Part shown: in pieces, positions 57,441 to 64,000 of the stretch
Numbering within the stretch: the first letter of the stretch is position 1
How the letters are laid out: each line of letters begins with the position of its first letter
NCBI RefSeq assembly: GCF_018131105.1
Contig: NZ_JAFCJI010000001.1
Span: 1,178,001-1,242,000 of the forward strand
DNA from: Bradyrhizobium manausense
Lineage (GTDB): Bacteria > Pseudomonadota > Alphaproteobacteria > Rhizobiales > Xanthobacteraceae
DNA: 64,000 nucleotides
Direction: 5' to 3'
Position numbers and translations under genes: made by a program
The notes under the pieces: generated by a model
The model's input: only the letters and a program-made list of their open reading frames with translations
Told to the model about the DNA's origin: nothing
Databases searched by the model: none

Positions 57441-58271
57441 ATGGCCAAGAAGAAGCGTGGCGATGCACACGGAGGCGGTCACGGCTGGTTCGTGACCTTC
57501 GCCGACCTGATGGGGCTGATGATGAGCTTCTTCGTGATGCTCGTCGCGTTCTCGACCCAGGACGCCAACAAGCTGAAGGTCGTCGCAGGCTCCATGCGCG
57601 ATGCCTTCGGCGTTCAGAGCGAAGCGCGCTATGCCGGCATCGTCGAGTCGGACGGCCTGCCGACCCGGCCGCGGCTGAAGAATGTCGACCACATCGAGCC
57701 CGAGGACGCCTCCAACACGCCGACGCCGGACCAGGAGGATCGCGACCGCACCCAGGGTGCTAAGCTGAAGATCGATCGCAATTTTGCGCTCGCCGCCGCT
57801 TCGCTGCGCCAGGCGTTGCAGGACATGCCGGAACTGACCGAGATGTCCAAGCACGTCATGTTCGAGGAGACCAAGCAGGGCCTCAATCTGGAGATCGTCG
57901 ACCAGGACGGCCGTTCGATGTTCGCGGACGGCTCCAAGGTGCCGTACGACCGCACCCGCCGCCTGATCGAGAAGCTCGCGGTCCCCCTCAAGGCGACGCC
58001 CTTGCGCGTCTCCATCGCGGGCCACACCGCGGCCGGCTTCGTGCCGACGCGCAGCGACTACGGCGCCTTCGACCTCTCGGCCGACCGCGCCAACGCGGTG
58101 CGCCAGATCCTCGAGCGCGAGGGCCTGCCGCCGTCGCATGTCTTTGCCGTCGCCGGCAAGGCGGACACCCAGCCGCTGTTCCCGGACGATCCGTCGCTCG
58201 CCGCGAACCGGCGCGTGACCATCACCTTGATGCGCGAAGATCCGCCGCTGCCGCCGAACTTGAAGCCCTGA
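57441..58271 (+). CDS. motB: Flagellar stator protein MotB-type (OmpA domain)
   Basis: 276 residues: one membrane helix after WFVTFADLMGLMMSFFVML with the channel Asp (about residue 22), a plug/linker, and a C-terminal OmpA-like peptidoglycan-binding domain near 150-265 (VSIAGHTAAG, FDLSADRANAVRQIL). Pairs with MotA to drive the flagellar motor and anchor it to the wall. Confidence 0.9.
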   Translation: MAKKKRGDAHGGGHGWFVTFADLMGLMMSFFVMLVAFSTQDANKLKVVAGSMRDAFGVQSEARYAGIVESDGLPTRPRLKNVDHIEPEDASNTPTPDQEDRDRTQGAKLKIDRNFALAAASLRQALQDMPELTEMSKHVMFEETKQGLNLEIVDQDGRSMFADGSKVPYDRTRRLIEKLAVPLKATPLRVSIAGHTAAGFVPTRSDYGAFDLSADRANAVRQILEREGLPPSHVFAVAGKADTQPLFPDDPSLAANRRVTITLMREDPPLPPNLKP

Positions 58272-58444
58272 TCCCCTTGCACTACTATTTTACCTGAGAC
58301 AATCAGTCGCAGAGGCGGCGAACGTGGCCGCACCGTCACAGCATCTGCCGCCGCGCCTGCTATGGTGGGGAGCCGATTGACAGGCGCGCCGGAAGCGTCA
58401 AAAGGCGCCGGATCAATTCCAGGGACGAAGCGTTTTCCACCCTC

Positions 58445-60343
58445 ATGACGGCGAGCATCACATCGACCGAGACCCAGGACGGGCCGGTCACCACAGGCTT
58501 TTGGTCCCTCACGCTCGGGAGCATTGGCGTCGTTTTCGGCGACATCGGTACTTCGCCGCTGTACGCGTTCCACGAGGCGGTCCGAGGCGCGGCCCATGGC
58601 GAGCCGGTGACACGGATCATGGTGCTCGGTGTGCTCTCGCTGATCCTGTGGGCACTGCTGATCGTCGTCACCGCCAAATACGTGCTGCTGCTGCTGCGCG
58701 CCGACAATAACGGGGAGGGTGGCACGCTCTCGCTGATGGCGCTCGGTCAGCGCGCGCTGGGGCGTCGGAGCTGGTTCCTGCTCGCGCTCGGCGTGGTCGG
58801 CGCCTCCATGTTCATCGGCGATTCCATGATCACGCCGGCGATCTCGGTGCTGTCGGCGGTCGACGGCCTCAAGCTCGCAACGCCGGCGTTTGAGCACTAT
58901 GTCGTGCCGCTCACGGTGCTGATCCTGGTGCTGCTGTTCGCGGTCCAGAGCAAGGGGACCGCGCTGGTGGCCTCGGCCTTTGGCCCGGTGATGGTGATCT
59001 GGTTTGCTGTCCTGGCGGTGCTGGGCGTCATTCACATCGCCGACGATCCCACGGTGCTGGCCGCGATCAATCCCTATTACGCGTTCCAATTCCTGCTGTC
59101 GCACGGCACGATCGGGCTGGTGACGCTCGGCGCGGTCTTCCTCGCGGTCACCGGCGGCGAGGCGCTCTACGCCGATCTCGGTCATTTCGGCCGCAAGCCG
59201 ATCCAGTCGGCCTGGATGTTCTTCGTGCTGCCGGCGCTGCTGATCAACTATTTCGGGCAGGGCGCGCTGGTGCTGTCAAATCCGAGCGCGATCGAGCACT
59301 CGTTCTATCGGATGGTGCCGGAACATCTGGTGCTGCCGCTGGTCGGGCTCGCCACGGCGGCGACCGTCATCGCCAGCCAGGCAGTGATCACCGGTGCCTA
59401 TTCGCTGGTCTATCAGGCGGTGCAGCTCGGCCTCTTGCCGCGCTTCGAGGTGCGCTACACCTCCGAGACCCATGCCGGTCAGATCTATCTGCCGCGCGTC
59501 AACCGGCTGCTGCTGATCGGCGTGATGCTGCTGGTGCTGTTGTTCCATACGCCCAGCAATCTGGCCTCGGCCTATGGCATCGCGGTCTCCACCACCATGG
59601 TCGCCGACGGCATCATGGGTTTTGTGGTGATCTGGAAATTGTGGAACTGGAAGGCCGCAACGGCTGCGGTCGTGATCCTGCCCTTCGTCATGGTCGACAT
59701 GACCTTCTTCAGTGCCAATCTGCTGAAGCTGCTCGAAGGCGCCTGGGTGCCGCTGCTGTTCGGCGTGGCAATGGCAGGGACGATCTGGACCTGGCGGCGC
59801 GGCACGGGGATCCTGATCCAGAAGACACGCCGGATCGAGGTGCCGCTGGATGATCTGATCCGCAGTCTGGAGAAGCGGCCGCCGCACGTCGTCAAGGGCA
59901 CGGCGGTGTTCCTGACCAGCGATCCCGCCTTCGTGCCGACCGCCCTTTTGCATAATCTCAAGCACAACAAGGTGCTGCACGAGCACAACGTCATCTTGAC
60001 CATCGAGACCGCGCACACGCCGCGGGTCGATCTCTCCGAGCGCTTCAAGATGGAGAAGATCAGCGAGAAGTTCTCCAAGGTCCGGTTGCGCTTCGGCTTC
60101 ATGGAGCAGCCGAACGTGCCCAAGGCGCTTGCGATCGCGCGCAAGCAGGGATGGCAGTTCGACATCATGTCGACGTCGTTCTTCGTGTCGCGGCGCTCGC
60201 TGAAGGCCTCGGCACAATCGGGCATGCCGCTCTGGCAGGATCACCTGTTCATCGCGCTCAGCCGGTCCGCCAACGATGCCACCGACTACTTCCAGATTCC
60301 GACCGGGCGGGTGGTTGAAGTCGGAACCCAGGTCACCATTTGA
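58445..60343 (+). CDS. kup: Kup-type potassium uptake protein, copy 1
   Basis: 632 residues, about 12 membrane segments and a soluble C-terminus near 500-632. Begins with [20 protein letters not shown], the Kup signature, and has [28 protein letters not shown] and [25 protein letters not shown] blocks. It carries K+ by proton symport. Tandem paralogue of the gene at 60499. Confidence 0.94.
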   Translation: MTASITSTETQDGPVTTGFWSLTLGSIGVVFGDIGTSPLYAFHEAVRGAAHGEPVTRIMVLGVLSLILWALLIVVTAKYVLLLLRADNNGEGGTLSLMALGQRALGRRSWFLLALGVVGASMFIGDSMITPAISVLSAVDGLKLATPAFEHYVVPLTVLILVLLFAVQSKGTALVASAFGPVMVIWFAVLAVLGVIHIADDPTVLAAINPYYAFQFLLSHGTIGLVTLGAVFLAVTGGEALYADLGHFGRKPIQSAWMFFVLPALLINYFGQGALVLSNPSAIEHSFYRMVPEHLVLPLVGLATAATVIASQAVITGAYSLVYQAVQLGLLPRFEVRYTSETHAGQIYLPRVNRLLLIGVMLLVLLFHTPSNLASAYGIAVSTTMVADGIMGFVVIWKLWNWKAATAAVVILPFVMVDMTFFSANLLKLLEGAWVPLLFGVAMAGTIWTWRRGTGILIQKTRRIEVPLDDLIRSLEKRPPHVVKGTAVFLTSDPAFVPTALLHNLKHNKVLHEHNVILTIETAHTPRVDLSERFKMEKISEKFSKVRLRFGFMEQPNVPKALAIARKQGWQFDIMSTSFFVSRRSLKASAQSGMPLWQDHLFIALSRSANDATDYFQIPTGRVVEVGTQVTI

Positions 60344-60498
60344 GGCTTCCGTCAGGACGCGGATGGCGGACCCATGCGGATTTGCATGCCAAGGGCCCAG
60401 AATCGGGCTAGGCTATGCCGCCAGCGCAGGACTATAAGCCGCGCGCGCTCCTCCGCCGTTGTGCAGTGAAGCATTTTTAGAGGCCACCAGGCTCTCCC

Positions 60499-62427
60499 AT
60501 GACAAGTGACGTAGCGATTTCCGCCCCGGAAACGGCGGCGGCCATTGGGCATGGCGACGCCCATACCACCGCCCGTTTCGGTGCGCTGACGCTCGGCAGC
60601 ATCGGTGTCGTCTACGGCGATATCGGCACCAGCCCGCTCTATGCGTTCCGCGAGGCCGTGATGGCTGCCTCGGGCGCCGAAGGGCTGCCGACGCCGGCCG
60701 CCGTGCTCGGCGTGCTCTCGCTGATCCTGTGGGCGCTCATCGTCGTGGTGACGCTCAAATACGTCGTGATCCTGCTCCGCGCCGACAACAATGGCGAGGG
60801 CGGCACGCTGGCGCTGATGGCGCTGGCCCAGCGGGCGGTCGGAACCGGCGGGGCGACCATCGTCCTGCTCGGCATCATTTCCGGCGCCCTGTTCTACGGC
60901 GATGCCGTGATCACGCCGGCGCTCTCGGTGCTGTCGGCGACCGAAGGCATGAAGGACGTCACGCTGCGGTTCGAGCCCTACATCGTGCCGCTGACCGTGA
61001 TCATCCTGGTCGGCCTGTTCGCCGTGCAGTCACGCGGCACCGCCCGCGTCGCCGCCTTTTTCGGCCCGGTCATGTGCGTCTGGTTCGCGGTGATCGCGGC
61101 GGCCGCGATCCACCCCATTATCGAGCAGCCGCAGGTGCTGTACGCGTTGAACCCGCTTTACGCCGCGTCCTTCATGTTCCACCACGGCATCGTCGGCTTC
61201 ATCACGCTGGGCGCCGTGTTCCTGGCGGTGACCGGTGCCGAGGCGCTCTATGCCGACCTCGGCCATTTCGGCAAGCGGCCGATCCAGATCGCCTGGCTGT
61301 CGATCGTGCTGCCGTCGCTGGCGCTGAACTATCTGGGGCAGGGCGCGCTCGTGCTCGGCGATCCCGGCGCGATCGTGAGCCCGTTCTTCCAGCTCTTCCC
61401 GCAAGGCTTTTTCCGCGGCTGCATGGTCGTGCTGGCCACCATGGCGACCGTCATCGCAAGCCAGGCCGTGATCACAGGCGCCTATTCGCTGACGCGCCAG
61501 GCGATCCAGCTTGGGCTGCTGCCGCGCTTCGAAATTCGCCATACATCAGAAGCTCATTCCGGCCAGATCTTCATCCCGCGCATCAACCAGCTGCTGCTGG
61601 TTGCGGTGGTGCTGCTGGTGCTGCTGTTCCGCTCCTCCAGCGCGCTTGCCTCGGCCTACGGCATCTCTGTCACCGGCACCATGGTGGTCACGGCGCTGAT
61701 GGGCTTCATCGTGATCTGGAAGGGCTGGAAGTGGAAGCCGCTCGCGGCTGCCGCGCTGATCGCCCCGTTCCTGTGCCTCGATTTGACCTTCCTGACCGCG
61801 AACCTGCTCAAGGTGTTCGAGGGCGGCTGGGTGCCGCTCGCGCTCGGCTCGCTCATGATCATCATGATGTACACGTGGCGGCGGGGCAGCCGGCTTCTGT
61901 TCGAGAAGTCGCGCAAGCTCGAATTCCCGCTCGCCGAGCTCGTGGCGATGCTGGAGAAGCGGCCGCCGCAGCGGGTGCCGGGCACGGCCGTGTTCCTGAC
62001 CAGCGATCCCCTGAGCGCACCGACCGCGCTGATGCATAGTCTGAAGCACTACAAGGTGCTTCACGAGAAGAATGTCATTCTCACCATCGAGACCGCGCAG
62101 ACGCCACGCATCGACCTGGCCGAGCGGGTGAGGCTGGAACAGATCTCGCCGACCTTCTCCAAGGTGACGCTGAAGTTCGGCTTCATGGAATCGCCCAATG
62201 TGCCGAAGGCGCTGGCGATCGCCCGCAAGCTCGGCTGGCAGTTCGACATCATGTCGACCTCGTTCTTCCTGTCGCGCAGGGCGCTGAAGCCCGCCGCCCA
62301 TTCCGGCATGCCCCGCTGGCAGGACCGGCTGTTCATCTCGCTCAGCCGTTCTGCCAACGATGCCACCGACTATTTCCAGATCCCCTCGGGGCGCGTCGTC
62401 GAGGTCGGCACACAGGTGACGATCTAG
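60499..62427 (+). CDS. kup: Kup-type potassium uptake protein, copy 2
   Basis: 642 residues, same plan as copy 1: [56 protein letters not shown] and a C-terminal cytosolic domain ending [17 protein letters not shown], almost identical to the end of copy 1. Duplication was followed by divergence at the N-terminus. Two or more kup copies are common in rhizobia. 155 bases separate it from copy 1. Confidence 0.94.
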   Translation: MTSDVAISAPETAAAIGHGDAHTTARFGALTLGSIGVVYGDIGTSPLYAFREAVMAASGAEGLPTPAAVLGVLSLILWALIVVVTLKYVVILLRADNNGEGGTLALMALAQRAVGTGGATIVLLGIISGALFYGDAVITPALSVLSATEGMKDVTLRFEPYIVPLTVIILVGLFAVQSRGTARVAAFFGPVMCVWFAVIAAAAIHPIIEQPQVLYALNPLYAASFMFHHGIVGFITLGAVFLAVTGAEALYADLGHFGKRPIQIAWLSIVLPSLALNYLGQGALVLGDPGAIVSPFFQLFPQGFFRGCMVVLATMATVIASQAVITGAYSLTRQAIQLGLLPRFEIRHTSEAHSGQIFIPRINQLLLVAVVLLVLLFRSSSALASAYGISVTGTMVVTALMGFIVIWKGWKWKPLAAAALIAPFLCLDLTFLTANLLKVFEGGWVPLALGSLMIIMMYTWRRGSRLLFEKSRKLEFPLAELVAMLEKRPPQRVPGTAVFLTSDPLSAPTALMHSLKHYKVLHEKNVILTIETAQTPRIDLAERVRLEQISPTFSKVTLKFGFMESPNVPKALAIARKLGWQFDIMSTSFFLSRRALKPAAHSGMPRWQDRLFISLSRSANDATDYFQIPSGRVVEVGTQVTI

Positions 62428-62587
62428 GGCCGGGATTCAAAGGCCGCACTTCAAGTCGCTGCAATTTAGCTTTAACTTGCGCAAGGCAGCCCAAGCCTTT
62501 GTAGCGCTTGATTTTCGCTGCCTGAGAGGCGAGGTTGCCGCCCGCCGGGATCGCCCCGGGACGCGCCCTGCGACGTTGGAGGATGAT

Positions 62588-62914
62588 GTGGCAAATCAAG
62601 TACAGGATCTGACCCCCGAGGAGGTCTCCAAGGGTGTCGCGGAGGGCCGCTACCTGCTCGTCGACGTCCGAGAGCCGAACGAGGTCCAGGCCGAGGCTTA
62701 CCCCTACGGCGTCGTCGTGCCGCTCTCGACCTTCGATCCCAAGGCGATTCCAGACCCCCAGGGCAAGGAGGTCGTTTTCGCCTGTCGTTCAGGCAAGCGC
62801 TCGGTGACCGCCTCGCTCGCCGCCCAGGCGGCGGGCCTCCCCTACGACAAGCATCTGGCCGGCGGCATGCTCGGCTGGAAGGCGGCGGGTCTTCCCAGCA
62901 AGGTCGGTGGCTGA
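62588..62914 (+). CDS. Single-domain rhodanese-like protein
   Basis: 108 residues. Active-site loop FACRSGKRS (Cys near residue 63) and LLVDVREPNEVQAEAYP, typical GlpE/PspE-like rhodanese that moves sulfane sulfur from thiosulfate or persulfide to acceptors. GGAGG five bases before GTG 62588 decides the start over longer options. It begins 160 bases after kup 2, and a PLP aminotransferase follows seven bases later. Confidence 0.88.
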   Translation: MANQVQDLTPEEVSKGVAEGRYLLVDVREPNEVQAEAYPYGVVVPLSTFDPKAIPDPQGKEVVFACRSGKRSVTASLAAQAAGLPYDKHLAGGMLGWKAAGLPSKVGG

Positions 62915-62921
62915 CCTCACG

Positions 62922-64000
62922 ATGACGACCAAGAGCTCCTCACTGAACAAGGTCTTCGCCGACCTGCCCGTCACCATCTTCGAGGCGATGTCGCAGGCCG
63001 CGCGCGACAACAACGCCATCAATCTCGGCCAGGGCTTCCCTGATGATCCCGGCCCCGAGGACATCCGCCGTGCGGCCGCCGAGGCCTCGCTCAACGGCTA
63101 CAATCAGTATCCGTCGATGATGGGCATCCCGGAACTGCGCCAGGCGATCGCTACGCACTACGGCCATTGGCACGGGCTCAAGCTCGATCCGATGAGCGAG
63201 GTCATGGTGACTTCCGGTGGCACCGAGGCGCTGACCTCGGCGATCCTCTCGGTGGTACAGCCCGGCGACGAGGTCGTCTGCTTCCAACCGGTCTATGATT
63301 CCTATTTGCCGATCATCCGCCAGGCCGGCGGCATCCCGCGCCTGGTGCGGCTCGAGCCGCCGCACTGGCGGCTGAATGAGGACATGCTGAAAAGCGTCTT
63401 CAATTCAAAGACCAAGGCGGTGCTGTTCAACAATCCCTTGAATCCTAGCGCCGTGGTCTATCCGCGCGAGGACCTCGAATTGCTGGCGCGCTACTGCCAG
63501 GAGTTCGACGTCATCGCGATCTGCGACGAGGTCTGGGAGCACGTCACCTTCGACGAGCACAAGCACATCCCGCTGATCACCATCCCCGGCATGCGCGAGC
63601 GCACCATCAAGGTCGGCTCGGCCGGCAAGATCTTCTCGCTGACGGGCTGGAAGATCGGCTTCGTCTGCGCCGCGCCTCCGCTGCTGCGCGTCGCCGCCAA
63701 GGTGCACCAGTTCCTGACCTTCACCACCGCGCCGAACCTCCAGGCCGCCGTCGCCTACGGCCTCGGCAAACCCGACGAGTACTTCCTGTCGATGCGCCAG
63801 GATCTGGTGCGGAGCAGGGACCGCCTCACCAGGGGGCTCGAGAGCCTCGGCTTCCCCGTGCTGAAGTCGCAGGGCACCTACTTCCTCACCGTCGACCTGT
63901 CGCCGCTCGGGCTCAACGAGAGCGATGCCGAGTTCTGCTGGCGGATCGTGAAGGACTACAAGGTCGCGGCGATCCCGGTGTCGGCGTTCTACGAGCAGGA
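62922..64000 (+). CDS. Class I/II PLP-dependent aminotransferase (partial, 3' end outside window)
   Basis: The visible 359 residues show a fold-type I aminotransferase: NLGQGFPDDPGP near 31-42, YNQYPSMMG, SGGTEAL, NNPLNPS, ICDEVWEHV and the PLP-lysine in SAGKIFSLTGWK near 229-240. It resembles the methionine/glutamine or kynurenine aminotransferase group. Co-transcribed with the rhodanese, so a role in sulfur amino-acid transamination (for example methionine salvage) is a guess. The gene continues past 64000. Confidence 0.9.
   Translation, partial: MTTKSSSLNKVFADLPVTIFEAMSQAARDNNAINLGQGFPDDPGPEDIRRAAAEASLNGYNQYPSMMGIPELRQAIATHYGHWHGLKLDPMSEVMVTSGGTEALTSAILSVVQPGDEVVCFQPVYDSYLPIIRQAGGIPRLVRLEPPHWRLNEDMLKSVFNSKTKAVLFNNPLNPSAVVYPREDLELLARYCQEFDVIAICDEVWEHVTFDEHKHIPLITIPGMRERTIKVGSAGKIFSLTGWKIGFVCAAPPLLRVAAKVHQFLTFTTAPNLQAAVAYGLGKPDEYFLSMRQDLVRSRDRLTRGLESLGFPVLKSQGTYFLTVDLSPLGLNESDAEFCWRIVKDYKVAAIPVSAFYEQ

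Overview
The window is a GC-rich (about 63-65 percent by eye) stretch of ordinary chromosome from an alphaproteobacterium, most likely Bradyrhizobium or a very close relative. This rests on the protein sequences, the Tat-exported TRAP binding proteins, the alphaproteobacterial GTTC-N7-GTTC SOS box, and the palindromic repeats carrying the core AGCGAAGCAATCCAG that are scattered in intergenic DNA. I found no tRNA or rRNA gene, no CRISPR array, no transposase and no integrase. Gene density is high and most genes are recognisable housekeeping or accessory metabolism.

Layout. 1-5.1 kb: a truncated hydroxyisobutyrate-dehydrogenase-type gene, a VOC protein, an Mrp/ApbC iron-sulfur carrier and two adjacent TRAP binding proteins (dctP1, dctP2). 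5.3-8.6 kb: a frameshifted HisKA_2-type sensor kinase, then an intact OmpR/histidine-kinase pair. 8.6-12.2 kb (minus): an M20 peptidase and the TRAP permease pair dctQ-dctM, without a binding protein of its own. 12.4-18.2 kb: moaA, a lipoprotein, gph, then rpiA-DUF2059-gor, and a small gene under a near-perfect SOS-box promoter. 18.2-25 kb (minus): a YbdK-type carboxylate-amine ligase with a class II glutamine amidotransferase, PaiB, a MocR regulator, a redoxin and a MOSC/FNR/ferredoxin fusion. 25.2-27.8 kb: a gene remnant, a palindromic repeat and a TerB/TerC-type membrane operon.

27.8-34.8 kb is the most interesting block: an AraC regulator, a DUF2478 protein, two aldehyde dehydrogenases, a small unknown gene and two ModE-type regulators, one fused to a molybdate-binding-protein-like domain. 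Two dyads resembling the ModE operator lie between the first aldehyde dehydrogenase and the unknown gene, and further dyads lie between the second regulator and the second dehydrogenase. I read this as a possible molybdate- or tungstate-responsive aldehyde-oxidation locus.

34.9-39.5 kb holds two paralogous COG4705-type membrane proteins flanking a small exported protein, divergent from a two-component system. 39.5-50.8 kb: an alpha/beta hydrolase, DAHP synthase, diacylglycerol kinase, NAD synthetase, two exported Cys-containing proteins, the overlapping cysS-GNAT-cimA operon, a VOC protein and a LOG-family protein. 51-64 kb: an Atm1-type ABC exporter, psd-pssA for phosphatidylethanolamine, an RraA-like protein and an SDR, motA-motB, tandem kup potassium transporters, and a rhodanese followed by an aminotransferase cut by the window end.
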